From Enterobacteriaceae bacterium UBA5654 (GTDB taxonomy: Bacteria > Pseudomonadota > Gammaproteobacteria > Enterobacterales > Enterobacteriaceae), in NCBI GenBank assembly GCA_002421005.1, contig DIJC01000021.1, positions 124 through 64,123 on the forward strand: a stretch of DNA of 64,000 bases, written 5' to 3'. Of the stretch, positions 45,882-54,167 are shown in pieces; position 1 is the stretch's first letter; each line of letters opens with the position of its first letter. The position numbers and the translations under genes were made by a program. Below the pieces are notes generated by a model. That model was not told the origin of the DNA. It did not search any database and saw only the letters and a program-made list of their open reading frames with translations.

Positions 45882-46622
45882 TTACTCAATAGATTCGAAC
45901 TCATCCTGAATAATCAGCGAAGATTTACAGGCTGAATTGAGCATCCCAGACAATTTACATAGTAAACGATAATTATGTGGTGCATCATCGCTAATCTTTT
46001 CAACTGATAAGGTTACAGATTTGGAATCATTCAACAGCATTTTCTTGATGTCATTACTCAAATATCTTGGGCAATAGCCGACGATTTCTGCTGGCTTGTC
46101 AGCCCGAACAACAACAGCATCACCGTCATACTCATTTTGAAGATCCAAGCAAAGGCGCAAAATTTGGCCTGACTGTAGTTGTGACACTCGATCATTAGCC
46201 ATCGAGTTCAGATAGCTTAAGCCATGCAAAAAGAAAAAATGCTCAAATTTTCCATCTGAAGCAACTTCAATTTTCTTGAAGATTTGTAGTTGATCAGTGC
46301 TTCGCAAACCACCTGATCGAGCCAGAATATCAATCGGGTTGACACTATCATCTTCAAACCCAAGCCATTTAATGAAACGAGGATATTCCGGACGTCTAGG
46401 CGACAAAAGGCGATTTTTGAAGAGGGGAAACAACTCTTCCGATACATACGTCTCGTGGACGTCATTCATGCCACTAAACATTGTAAATTTGGATGACTTA
46501 AGAGCACCTTTGGTATACTTGAAAACATACCCCGACTTGCGCTCCTGCAAATTGCCGACGACATGCCAGTCACGGGTATCTGGTGCCTGCCATGCAACAT
46601 AAACGGAGTTTGAGTTGGTCAT
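45882..46622 (-). CDS. HipA N-subdomain-like / HIRAN domain fusion protein (cargo)
   Basis: A 246-residue protein with two parts. Residues ~8-118 (VVGNLQERKSGYVFKY, SEELFPLFKNRLLSP, DILARSGGLRSTDQL) resemble the N-terminal subdomain of HipA kinases, the piece that stands alone as HipS in HipBST. Residues ~128-240 look like a HIRAN domain: FFLHGLSYL, LQNEYDGDAVVV and IVGYCPRYLSNDI; known HIRAN domains bind DNA ends or single strands. Its ATG overlaps the kinase stop as ATGA. It lies in AT-richer DNA than the phage genes. Antitoxin, sensor or DNA-targeting roles are guesses. Confidence 0.75.
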   Translation of the reverse strand: MTNSNSVYVAWQAPDTRDWHVVGNLQERKSGYVFKYTKGALKSSKFTMFSGMNDVHETYVSEELFPLFKNRLLSPRRPEYPRFIKWLGFEDDSVNPIDILARSGGLRSTDQLQIFKKIEVASDGKFEHFFFLHGLSYLNSMANDRVSQLQSGQILRLCLDLQNEYDGDAVVVRADKPAEIVGYCPRYLSNDIKKMLLNDSKSVTLSVEKISDDAPHNYRLLCKLSGMLNSACKSSLIIQDEFESIE

Positions 46623-47533
46623 TCTAATAGCCTTCTACGATTTTCCATTACCATGAGCGTTGCAAATTTACGTGCGCTATCGGAGATACACGATGCTGGC
46701 ACTTGGTTAAAAACATCTGTAATGGAATCTTCTGTTAAAGCGCTCAGCTTACCCAACCAATGGTCGCGAGCTACAATTCTTCCCTCGACAGCATGTTGAA
46801 ATGCTTCAACTGTAAGCAAGGGTTTTCTATCGGTTTTAGCTTTGAACAGCTCTGAACGAGCTTTACTTACAAAGCACGGGATTTGACGGTTTTTATCTTT
46901 AGTAGTAAGTCTTTCAACACGTTCATCATCTAACATCTCCCTTCCTAAACTGGCGGCATGGTCATACGTTGGACACAAAAACTGCTCGCCAGTTTCATTA
47001 TTGAGCATGATTGCCCAATTTTCATGATGGCGGTCTTGATTGCTGATCAGAGCATCTAGCATCAAGTATCCACAGAACACATCTGCAGCATTTAATCCGT
47101 TTAGCTCATAAGAACTCGGTGGCGGCTGGATCGATTTTTTATCCAAGCATCCTAAAACCCTTGTTAAGGTATGCTCTCTAACCCTTACAGGCTTTTCTCC
47201 GGGCTGCAAAGGTTGAGGATAATCTGCCGTTGAACTATGCAAGACCTCATTCCCCATTACCATTCGAAAGCCGAAGGGCATAAGGTTCTGACAAACCACA
47301 CCGAATCTATCATTGCATTTAGCTAAATCATAGCTCGCGTGTGGAATGTTAAGTAGGTGGCAGAGTTCAGCTGCGCACTTTTCAGACCAGTGCTCACCCG
47401 TGCCCGGCCTGGAGTACTTGAACAATTGTAAATTTACCGTGTCATGAGAGTAATAAAACCAAAACTTTTCTTTGGTTCCTAACTGCTCTAAATCGTTTGC
47501 AACCGAGCTTAGTACCACCAACTGGTAAGACAT
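46619..47533 (-). CDS. HipA-like kinase core protein (cargo)
   Basis: A 304-residue protein resembling the catalytic part of HipA/HipT Ser/Thr kinases without the N-terminal subdomain. Visible are the ATP-site Lys39 in LQLFKYSRP, GEHWSEKCAAEL (Glu51/56), NQDRHHENW with catalytic Asp167 and metal-binding Asn172, and YDHAASLGRE with Asp191. All key residues look intact. No HipB-type repressor gene is next to it. A candidate promoter (TTGTTT, 17 bases, TAAAAC) and the dyad AACCCTAAGGGTT lie upstream. It precedes the HIRAN fusion gene and is coupled to it. Target unknown. Confidence 0.78.
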   Translation of the reverse strand: MSYQLVVLSSVANDLEQLGTKEKFWFYYSHDTVNLQLFKYSRPGTGEHWSEKCAAELCHLLNIPHASYDLAKCNDRFGVVCQNLMPFGFRMVMGNEVLHSSTADYPQPLQPGEKPVRVREHTLTRVLGCLDKKSIQPPPSSYELNGLNAADVFCGYLMLDALISNQDRHHENWAIMLNNETGEQFLCPTYDHAASLGREMLDDERVERLTTKDKNRQIPCFVSKARSELFKAKTDRKPLLTVEAFQHAVEGRIVARDHWLGKLSALTEDSITDVFNQVPASCISDSARKFATLMVMENRRRLLE

Positions 47534-47684
47534 ATGACGTCCCTGTTTGGCTGATTGTAAGTTTTATTAAAGCCATTTTAACCAAACAACGCCAAAAACC
47601 CTAAGGGTTAATAGACAATAGAATATTACTGTATGCATGTCCAGCAGAAAACCGCAATATAACAATTAAAGTTCTCAGCGCGCG

Positions 47685-47703
47685 CTCGTATCCCCGCCAC
47701 GCC
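47685..47703 (-). other. Phage cos (packaging) site
   Basis: On the minus strand GGCGTGGCGGGGATACGAG aligns with the cohesive ends I recall for 186 (GGCGTGGCGGGGAAAGCAT) and P2 (GGCGAGGCGGGGAAAGCAC). It lies between the cargo genes and the SOS genes, where P2 order places cos. No gene is seen from 47534 to 47807. Confidence 0.75.
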
Positions 47704-47748
47704 TGCCCGCTTTGTGTAGTGGTTTTCATGCACCTGCATGACATAAGC

Positions 47749-47772
47749 AAAAGCCCGCCAGTTCTGGCGGGC
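47749..47772 (-). terminator. Terminator after the DinI-like gene
   Basis: GCCCGCCA and TGGCGGGC form a perfect 8-bp stem; on the minus strand it is followed by TTTTGCTT, 36 bases past the DinI-like stop. Confidence 0.8.
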
Positions 47773-47807
47773 CTCAGCAAAAACGATCCTCAAACGATCA
47801 TGCGATT

Positions 47808-47990
47808 TCATGCGGCATAGTCATGCACAACAGCGCTAACGCCTCGCGCGGCACGTTGTTCAACCTTGCGGATACGAATTGCTGTTTTGGGATACAGAGG
47901 GCGCAAATTACGGTAAAGCTCGGATTCAAGGGCGTCCAGTGTAGCCTGGCTAATCTTCTGCTCATTATCGATCATTATTTCAATGCGCAT
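47808..47990 (-). CDS. DinI-like protein with altered C-terminus
   Basis: Residues 1-42 (MRIEIMIDNEQKISQATLDA, then RNLRPLYPKTAIRIRK) match the DinI family members carried by P2-like phages, which modulate RecA. The family then continues with an acidic helix ending near WEDDSW. Here it instead runs VEQRAARGVSAVVHDYAA and stops at 60 residues, so the C-terminal helix is missing or replaced. It follows the 62-residue gene under the LexA box. It may be inactive. Confidence 0.7.
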   Translation of the reverse strand: MRIEIMIDNEQKISQATLDALESELYRNLRPLYPKTAIRIRKVEQRAARGVSAVVHDYAA

Positions 47991-48001
47991 AAGGATACCC
48001 C

Positions 48002-48190
48002 TTAACTGGTGACGTCCATTGACCGACAGTATTCATGGCTGCGGATTTTCGCCATCAGCTCGTCGGTCATTTCGGACACCCACTGGATAGCCAGCCGCTT
48101 TTCTTCGTCGCTACACTCACTAGCCGCTACAAGCTTGATAAAAAAATCAATGCGCTGGAGCTTCAACGACTCCAAAAGATAATCCTGCAT
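48002..48190 (-). CDS. Small P2-like phage protein under LexA control
   Basis: A 62-residue protein starting MQDYLLESLKLQRIDFFIKL, found before dinI-type genes in P2/186-like prophages. The ATG follows GGAGGG. It is helical and charged, with no membrane segment or known motif; it has two Cys residues. First gene of the SOS-type unit; the DinI-like gene follows 11 bases later. I do not know its function. Confidence 0.7.
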   Translation of the reverse strand: MQDYLLESLKLQRIDFFIKLVAASECSDEEKRLAIQWVSEMTDELMAKIRSHEYCRSMDVTS

Positions 48191-48239
48191 TTTCCCTCCT
48201 ATCACTACTACGGACACATAATAACTGTATATATATCCA

Positions 48240-48255
48240 CTGTTTATGCATACAG
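48240..48255. promoter_or_regulatory. LexA (SOS) box
   Basis: CTGTTTATGCATACAG has the exact CTGT-N8-ACAG form. A weaker half-match, CTGT-N8-CCAC, adjoins it at 48225-48240. On the minus strand TTTACA and TACTGT, 17 bases apart, give a promoter whose -10 is inside the box. It should induce the two genes downstream after DNA damage. Confidence 0.82.
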
Positions 48256-48351
48256 TATAGTAGTAATTTCTAAATGTAAAACGGTTTTTGGTTTCCTACC
48301 AGAAGTCTCTGATGCGCAAAAATAAGAGCAAGAATTGTTAAACTAGCGACA

Positions 48352-50760
48352 TCAGTACCACTGACGCCATTTGTCATCTTCCTGCAGGCGGTGATTGCGG
48401 TAAAAAATACGCAGCCCTCCACCTGACGGAATACTTCCGCCACGCAGAAGCAGATCAATCTCTGAGTCACTACCATCGAACCCTCTGGAACTTAGCTCTG
48501 CCTCAAGCTGCAGCCGCTGCTGATTCGAAATGTTTTGCCTATATGTCTTTTTCCGCTTCGGTCTAACCAGTCTTAACCTGGCTGTCAGCTCCCGGCGTTC
48601 CTTCTGACTCATATTGTGTAGATAATCCTGTAGCTCCTTCTCATCCATGCTTTTAATATCGGGTAAAATTCTCCCTGATTGGTTCAAATTTTCAACAAGG
48701 GGACAGTTATTGCCACGAGTCCAAGGGGCGCAAGCGCCCTGGTCGGCTGCCGCCTCCTGAACGTCAACGGCCTTGCGAACCTTTTTCCACTTCACCGCGT
48801 GCGTGCAAATCTTGCCCTCTACAATCGGGGACCAGATGCCATAGATACAGATACCGTGATCGCCGTAGGCGCTCGGTTCATCGTTAAGCTCATAAGCCGT
48901 GCGGACAAGATGATGTTTGCGGGGAATCAGCACACCGCCCTGCTTCATGATGTAGGTGGCAAAGCAGCCCGCATCAGCCGCCGCCAGTACCGCATCCAGA
49001 CGCGGATTATCCAGTACCGGCGCACCTGCTTTGCGTTCGCCCTGCACTCTCGCCGCCTGACCTGCCAGCAAGCGCAGCTCGCGGTACGCCTGGCGCCCCG
49101 GAATACCAAAGAAACGAAATTGCTGGACACGGTGCAGTGACGCCCAAGCGCTGACATGCTCGGCGCTGTCACGCAGTGATCTGCCGGTTTCTTTGCTGAT
49201 TTCTTTAGCCAGCCCGCGCCCGTCGATGTTTTTGCTGATGTATTTAGCGATATAGCTGGTCGGCGTGCCCTTGCGCGGGTTGATAAGCTCGGACTTGAAG
49301 CGCGGCCCTGTATTGGTGCCCAGCTCCTCGCGGTCTTCACGGATGGCAAACTTACGCAGCAGCGCGGTGATGGAACGGCGGTCTTTTTTGCGCATGAAGC
49401 ACAGCAGGTGCCAGTGCACGGTGCCGTCATGGTGCGGCTCTGCCACCCGGACGCCATACCAGCGTAGCCCGGCCTTGTGCATTGCCTTGCGGAAAGCGGC
49501 GAACGTATCAACCAGATAGTCACTGCTCTGCCGGACAGTGGCACTGGTCCACTTCGGATTAGGTCTGCCGTTGTTGAGGGTTGCGTGGAAGCGTGACGGG
49601 CAGGTGATGGTATAAAACACCGCACAGTCTCCGCGCATTTCCGCGATCAGCTCCAGCCCCTTAACACAGGCCATCATTTCATTACGGCGGTGTGCCGGGT
49701 TGCTGTTGCTGGCGTTCACCACTTCTTCCATGTCCAGCGTGTCGCCGTCCTCGTTGACCAGCTCATGCGAGCGGAAGAACTCCAGCGATTTGCGGCGCTG
49801 CTCGCGTTTGTGGATCACGGCTTCGTAGCTGACATACGGTGATGCCTTTTTGTTTACCAGGCAGACGGCGCGCAGTTGTTCCTCCCGCCACTCGCAGCGC
49901 ATCTGCCACAATTTGCGATACCACCAGTCCGCGCACAGCATACGCGCCAGCGACGGTGGGATCAGTTCATAGGGCACCGGCTTGCGGCGGCGCTTTTTGC
50001 GGCGTAACTGCTCAAAGGCAGGCGGGGTGACCTCAAGGCGCATCGCCTCTGCGGCAACCCTTTCCCATGCTTGGCGGATTTCTTCTGGTTTAACATCATC
50101 GCTGACAAACAGATCACCGCAGGCAGCATCAAGACACATGCTCATATGTGCCGCAACCAGTGTGGAAAGGCGCTTAACCTGATCCTGATTCATTTCAGGC
50201 AGTACCAGCAGCCCCTCCAGCCCGTCATGGCTCGCCATGAACCGGAAAGAGGCAGACACCTGACTGTCACGCACGCGCTCCAGCCGCTCAAGACACGGCC
50301 TGATTGTTTCGCGCAGGTAGCGGGAATAGGCTTTTGCTCTGCCCAGACTATGGAAATATTTAATCCGCTCCAGTAGAGGCTTGCTGATATGGGACGGCAT
50401 GGCGTTAACGTCAGCCAGAATGACCAGATCGGGATTAAAACGCTGCTGCTCGCGCGCCATTTTGGCACGACTAATCAGCCGGTCCTGCTCCATTTCGCGC
50501 TGAACAGGATCACGGGATTCATTGAAGAAATAGCGTTCCCAGACCTCATCGCTCAGCGCCTCACGGCGCAGCTGCTCCTGCTCGTTATCCGCAGCGTAAA
50601 GAGCGATCAGGTTTGAAAGCGCAGACTCTGGCGCAACTTCCGCCGGGTCCAGATATGGGTTAACCGCTTTTTTAGGGTTCCTCCATGAAAAGGCCAAGGC
50701 GGCCTCATTCGAGCCGCCGGTAGTTGGTGCATTATGTAATGTGAATTTACTCACTGCCAC
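48352..50760 (-). CDS. Phage replication endonuclease A (GpA)
   Basis: Rolling-circle initiator of the P2 type that nicks the origin inside its own gene and stays bound to the 5' end. In the 802-residue protein the metal-binding HUH motif is HDGTVHWHLL (about 444-453). The paired catalytic tyrosines are Tyr503 and Tyr507 in SYIAKYISKNIDG, four apart as in P2 A. The N-terminal half and basic C-terminus fit the family. It overlaps the dam-type gene by ten bases. Confidence 0.95.
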   Translation of the reverse strand: MAVSKFTLHNAPTTGGSNEAALAFSWRNPKKAVNPYLDPAEVAPESALSNLIALYAADNEQEQLRREALSDEVWERYFFNESRDPVQREMEQDRLISRAKMAREQQRFNPDLVILADVNAMPSHISKPLLERIKYFHSLGRAKAYSRYLRETIRPCLERLERVRDSQVSASFRFMASHDGLEGLLVLPEMNQDQVKRLSTLVAAHMSMCLDAACGDLFVSDDVKPEEIRQAWERVAAEAMRLEVTPPAFEQLRRKKRRRKPVPYELIPPSLARMLCADWWYRKLWQMRCEWREEQLRAVCLVNKKASPYVSYEAVIHKREQRRKSLEFFRSHELVNEDGDTLDMEEVVNASNSNPAHRRNEMMACVKGLELIAEMRGDCAVFYTITCPSRFHATLNNGRPNPKWTSATVRQSSDYLVDTFAAFRKAMHKAGLRWYGVRVAEPHHDGTVHWHLLCFMRKKDRRSITALLRKFAIREDREELGTNTGPRFKSELINPRKGTPTSYIAKYISKNIDGRGLAKEISKETGRSLRDSAEHVSAWASLHRVQQFRFFGIPGRQAYRELRLLAGQAARVQGERKAGAPVLDNPRLDAVLAAADAGCFATYIMKQGGVLIPRKHHLVRTAYELNDEPSAYGDHGICIYGIWSPIVEGKICTHAVKWKKVRKAVDVQEAAADQGACAPWTRGNNCPLVENLNQSGRILPDIKSMDEKELQDYLHNMSQKERRELTARLRLVRPKRKKTYRQNISNQQRLQLEAELSSRGFDGSDSEIDLLLRGGSIPSGGGLRIFYRNHRLQEDDKWRQWY

Positions 50761-51611
50761 GCCCGCACCTCAGTTTCCACCGAGATATCTGGACCGGACG
50801 CCAAATCGACACAAAACCAGCCTGCTGATTTTGTGGCGATGATTTCTGCTGCAGATTTACTCTCACCGGCAGCCACACCCATGCTGCGCTTTGCAGTGAT
50901 GCGATGGCGGGTAAAATTACGATAAAGCGAACGGGTCAGGGACGTGTCGCTGTTGGACACGATAACCGGATGACCTTCTGATGACCGGCGCTCAAGAATA
51001 GTCGCCAGATGATAATGATCGTCTTCTGTAAAACCGGCAGTGTGATAACCGCTAAATGTGCCATCGTATGGCGGATCACAATAAACAACATCACCAGCCT
51101 GCAACAGCGCCAGTGTTTCATCATAGCTGGCACAGATAAACGTTGCGCGTTGAGCCTTTTCTGCAAAAGCGCGTATTTCACTTTCAGGAAAATACGGATT
51201 TTTATAATTACCGTAAGGGACATTAAAATGACCGCTCAAATTATAGCGGCACAATCCACGATAACCATGGCGATTAAGATAAAGGAAAAATACAGCTTTC
51301 CAGAAATCGGTGGTTTCAGCAGAATGATTAAAATCCTGACGGATGTTGTAATAAGACTCAGCGCTATTTGTGCCTGAAAAGAATCCTTTTGCATTTGAAA
51401 TAAATTTCTCGCAGTCAAATGCAATATGCTTAAAAAGATTTATCAGGTCTGGGTTAATATCCGCGACAAGATAATGAGGATAGTCTGTCGCCATCATCAC
51501 AGCGCATGAACCCGCGAAAGGTTCAACCAGTCGCAGGCCAGCAGGAAGGTGCTTAATCAGTTCCGACATGATGGCGGTTTTATTTCCTGCCCATTTCAGG
51601 ATAGTGCTCAT
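50751..51611 (-). CDS. Phage DNA adenine methylase (Dam type)
   Basis: A 286-residue D12-class N6-adenine methylase. FxGxG-type motif I appears as LRLVEPFAGSCAVM near residue 26, after LKWAGNKTAIMSELIKHLP, and the catalytic DPPYDG motif near 150. It probably marks GATC in phage DNA against host restriction or for replication timing. The start after the TraR gene stop gives the family length; the longer frame runs through that gene. Such genes are common just before A in P2-like phages. Confidence 0.92.
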   Translation of the reverse strand: MSTILKWAGNKTAIMSELIKHLPAGLRLVEPFAGSCAVMMATDYPHYLVADINPDLINLFKHIAFDCEKFISNAKGFFSGTNSAESYYNIRQDFNHSAETTDFWKAVFFLYLNRHGYRGLCRYNLSGHFNVPYGNYKNPYFPESEIRAFAEKAQRATFICASYDETLALLQAGDVVYCDPPYDGTFSGYHTAGFTEDDHYHLATILERRSSEGHPVIVSNSDTSLTRSLYRNFTRHRITAKRSMGVAAGESKSAAEIIATKSAGWFCVDLASGPDISVETEVRAWQ

Positions 51612-51835
51612 ACAGCACCTCCATTGTAGTGTTTGCCTTTCAGCTCTGCGATTTCCTGACAAGTGACGCAGCACTGCACGCCCGGAATGGCGCGGCGGCG
51701 AGCTGGCGGGATCGGTGCATCGCAATCAATGCAGAGAACACGGGAAACGCCCGGCGCTTTATTGCGGGCGGTATGGATGTGGCGTTGGCGTTCTTCTTCA
51801 ACGCGCTGCTGTACGAGATCCATTGAATCGGCCAT
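51608..51835 (-). CDS. TraR/DksA-family zinc-finger protein
   Basis: A 75-residue protein with a DksA/TraR C4 zinc finger: two Cys in CIDCDAP and two in CVTCQEI, after a short N-terminal helix (MADSMDLVQQRVEEERQR). TraR-type proteins enter the RNA polymerase secondary channel and mimic DksA-ppGpp. Its TGA overlaps the next gene's ATG, and its ATG shares a base with the previous stop (TAATG). Confidence 0.9.
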   Translation of the reverse strand: MADSMDLVQQRVEEERQRHIHTARNKAPGVSRVLCIDCDAPIPPARRRAIPGVQCCVTCQEIAELKGKHYNGGAV

Positions 51836-52068
51836 TAGTGGATCTCCTGCGCTTCGTTCTGAATTTTCACAGCCTCTTCACGAAGAAGCTCAGCCGCTTC
51901 TGCATAGTTCAGCTGGCGGGATGTAATACGGGCGGCGATGGATTCCATGCGGGCCGCCATTACATCGGCACGGCCACGGCGTTCTTCTTTGCGAGCTTCA
52001 ATCAGCATCTGGTTCAGGCCAGCATCATCTGGTCCGGTTTTAGTGGTGCGGGTTTCGATATTTCGCAT
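51835..52068 (-). CDS. DUF2732 family phage protein
   Basis: A 77-residue, helical, charged protein (ARKEERRGRADVMAARMES; YAEAAELLREEAVKIQNEAQ) of the DUF2732 family that occurs in the early operon of P2-like phages. The ribosome site AGGAGTAAGGA is clear. No function is known. Confidence 0.82.
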   Translation of the reverse strand: MRNIETRTTKTGPDDAGLNQMLIEARKEERRGRADVMAARMESIAARITSRQLNYAEAAELLREEAVKIQNEAQEIH

Positions 52069-52135
52069 ATTCCTTACTCCTGAATTTGGGCAAAAGAATG
52101 CCCGGCGGGTTTACGCCATTAATTTCTGTTGTGGG

Positions 52136-52477
52136 TTAATTCGGCATGGTTAGCCGTTTGGGAAATAAGCTCACCACTGCACGAAAATGATTCATTGCTT
52201 TAACCAGTTCCCGCTTTTCGTCAGTAGTCAGATCACTAATATTGACGCCGTGACGTTCTGCCGGAATTTTTGCCATAAAGAATATGGCTGCCAGTGCCCG
52301 CTCATTTTGTTTATGGTTTATATCGCGGTGATCGCGCATATCTTTAATAAACCTTTCAAGCTCTGGCTCAATATTCAGACCAAACACATTCGCCCTTAAC
52401 TCCGCTATGCGGTTCAACCCTTCCAGACGTTGACCCGGGCTTAATGGAACAGTCGCCGCAGCGCCTTCAATAGCCAT
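52136..52477 (-). CDS. DUF5347 family phage protein
   Basis: A 113-residue protein beginning MAIEGAAATVPLSPGQRLEG, from the early operon of P2/186-like phages (DUF5347). Ends in RAVVSLFPKRLTMPN. It overlaps the 3' end of fil by about 37 bases in another frame. A start 22 codons earlier is possible but would lie wholly inside fil. Role unknown. Confidence 0.8.
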   Translation of the reverse strand: MAIEGAAATVPLSPGQRLEGLNRIAELRANVFGLNIEPELERFIKDMRDHRDINHKQNERALAAIFFMAKIPAERHGVNISDLTTDEKRELVKAMNHFRAVVSLFPKRLTMPN

Positions 52478-52641
52478 GGTTTCCCCTGTTTGGTGGTGGT
52501 CAGTCCTGCCAGCAGTTCGTCCTGAGAGCGGGACGGGTGCCAACGTTTACCATCTTTCCCGATAATCCAGCCATGTCCGCAGTGCATTGCCGGGCTTTGT
52601 TTTACTAAAAGCGATGCGAATGAAGGCTCTTTAGTCAGCAT
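52441..52641 (-). CDS. Phage filamentation protein Fil
   Basis: A 66-residue protein (MLTKEPSFASLLVKQSPAMH, HGWIIGKDGKRWHPSRSQ) like Fil of phage 186, which blocks host division when expressed and causes filaments. GAGGTGATC precedes the ATG; the frame extends eleven residues upstream but those lack family support. It follows the cII-like gene. Confidence 0.82.
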   Translation of the reverse strand: MLTKEPSFASLLVKQSPAMHCGHGWIIGKDGKRWHPSRSQDELLAGLTTTKQGKPWLLKALRRLFH

Positions 52642-52648
52642 GATCACC

Positions 52649-53158
52649 TCAAATGATGCCGAACGAAGCGCCAAGGCCCGTAACGGTGTCCATTGCGCTA
52701 GCCATCGCCGGGTTTGCCTGCAGGCGTGCTTGCATGGAAATTGCGGCCAGCGCCATCAGTCGCGTAACTGAATTGATACTGGTGATTGCGTCACGGCGGC
52801 CGTTAGCGGTTTTCACATTCCCAGACACTGCGCCTGCAGCAACACGCCCGATCTCCGCTGTTGCACTCATTACGTAATGCGGCAGCTTCTCTTTTGCTAC
52901 TTCATTCAGCGGCACGCACGGCAGACAGTGAATTTGTGCCAGGAATCCGTCAACTAGGGTTGAGTCCTCAGTCAGATCGGTAAGCAACCAGATTTCTGGG
53001 GGCGTGAGTTGATGCGGTTGGTCCGGGTTCAGTTTATTGCGCAGCGTCTGGACGTTCATTCCTGCGCGTTCTGCCAGCTTCGCCATGTTGTGACTCAGCG
53101 CGAAAGCCCTGCAGGCCTCGTCGAAATGTGGATGTTTGGAAACGCGATAATCAAACAT
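52649..53158 (-). CDS. Phage regulatory protein CII (186 type)
   Basis: A 169-residue activator of the 186 CII type, used to establish lysogeny by switching on CI transcription. The helix-turn-helix is in the first third (HNMAKLAERAGMNVQTLRNK), followed by LTPPEIWLLTDLTEDSTLV. The start MFDYRVSKHPHF is preceded by AAGGAT. Its presence with 186-type CI indicates a 186-like switch, not the P2 C/Cox-only one. Confidence 0.87.
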   Translation of the reverse strand: MFDYRVSKHPHFDEACRAFALSHNMAKLAERAGMNVQTLRNKLNPDQPHQLTPPEIWLLTDLTEDSTLVDGFLAQIHCLPCVPLNEVAKEKLPHYVMSATAEIGRVAAGAVSGNVKTANGRRDAITSINSVTRLMALAAISMQARLQANPAMASAMDTVTGLGASFGII

Positions 53159-53192
53159 GATGGAAATCCTTTTGTATCCCAAAATGGAACTA

Positions 53193-53429
53193 TCAGGCCT
53201 GCATTGTGACTTCACAGCCTTGAGCTGCTTCCATCGTTAACGCGAACATGTTTATTTCGATGAGGCTGTTTACTCCGGCCTTTTTCCTGATCGGTAGGCG
53301 GTTTTCACGAATCATCTGGCGGGCATAGCTGGGCTTGTAACCGGTACGGCGGCAGAACTCATCCAGGGTAATGAATGGTTCGGACACCACAAGATTGATG
53401 CTAGGGCGCATTGAAAAATTACTTTTCAT
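53193..53429 (-). CDS. Cox/Apl-like excisionase and early repressor
   Basis: A 78-residue DNA-binding protein with an excisionase-type winged helix: FITLDEFCRRTGYKPSYARQ then MIRENRLPIRKK. By position (first early gene, divergent from CI) it should direct excision and repress the CI promoter like Cox or Apl. It starts after GAGGAA. Confidence 0.82.
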   Translation of the reverse strand: MKSNFSMRPSINLVVSEPFITLDEFCRRTGYKPSYARQMIRENRLPIRKKAGVNSLIEINMFALTMEAAQGCEVTMQA

Positions 53430-53467
53430 GATGCACTATTCCTCAGTTTGTGTTTAAAAATTCACTA

Positions 53468-53494
53468 TTCGGATGTATTTGCGCTTATTCCGAA
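53468..53494. promoter_or_regulatory. Operator-like dyad between cox and CI
   Basis: TTCGGA and TCCGAA, 15 bases apart, form an inverted repeat in the 100-base gap between the divergent early and lysogenic genes. Related ATTC-rich segments lie beside it. It is the likely CI operator region. Confidence 0.5.
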
Positions 53495-53529
53495 CACCAC
53501 AAAACCGATTATAGGATCGCATTTTAAAT

Positions 53530-54144
53530 ATGTCAAACACTAAAGAAACCCCGCACGCGATATCTACATTCAATTTTTCATCCCAAAGCGGCGGTAAGGA
53601 TGCGATAACCCGTATTCTGCAGGCTTACGGATTCAGCACCCGGCAGGCTTTATGTGAGCATCTGGGGGTATCACAAAGCACTATGGCAAACCGCTGGATG
53701 CGTGACACCTTCCCGCATGACTGGTTGATTGCCTGCCATCTGGATACTGGTGCTTCCATGCTGTGGCTCGCTACCGGACAGGGCAAACTATTAAGTGAAA
53801 GTAGCGAAGAGAAAGGTTTAACTTTGCGATTAAAGGAAATCACAAACGGGGTTATCAATGAGCCTATATTTGTCCGTTTCGATTCTCACCTTATCCCTGT
53901 CGAAGCCGTTGCACCCTTCTTTGTGAAGTTCGAGGCCTCTGTTTATCTTGTTGATGAATACCACGGGGAAATATCTGACGGCGTTTGGCTGATAGAGATC
54001 GACGGCTTCGCCAGTGTTAGACGGATTTACCGCCTCCCAGGCGGTAAGTTAAGAATTGAAAACGGCCCGGCGTCTTTTGAGTGCGCAGCATCAGACGTAA
54101 AAGCCCTGGGAAAAGTTATAAGCAAAACCGAACAGGTTGCTTAA
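53530..54144 (+). CDS. Phage CI repressor (186 type)
   Basis: A 204-residue lysogenic repressor with an N-terminal helix-turn-helix (TRILQAYGFSTRQALCEHLG, then VSQSTMANRW, about 27-60) and a C-terminal oligomerisation domain. The part after residue 110 has strands (VFVRFDSHLIPV-like, YLVDEYHGEISDGVWLIEID). No Shine-Dalgarno is evident before the ATG, so translation may be weak or near-leaderless. No Ala-Gly cleavage site is evident, in line with an antirepressor-type SOS route in 186. Confidence 0.88.
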   Translation: MSNTKETPHAISTFNFSSQSGGKDAITRILQAYGFSTRQALCEHLGVSQSTMANRWMRDTFPHDWLIACHLDTGASMLWLATGQGKLLSESSEEKGLTLRLKEITNGVINEPIFVRFDSHLIPVEAVAPFFVKFEASVYLVDEYHGEISDGVWLIEIDGFASVRRIYRLPGGKLRIENGPASFECAASDVKALGKVISKTEQVA

Positions 54145-54167
54145 GACAAAAAGAGGGGAGGCATTAA

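Noticed and set aside
47626..47811. 61-codon minus-strand frame across cos
   Set aside because: It spans the cos site and a terminator hairpin and has no family resemblance; its existence is explained by those DNA signals.
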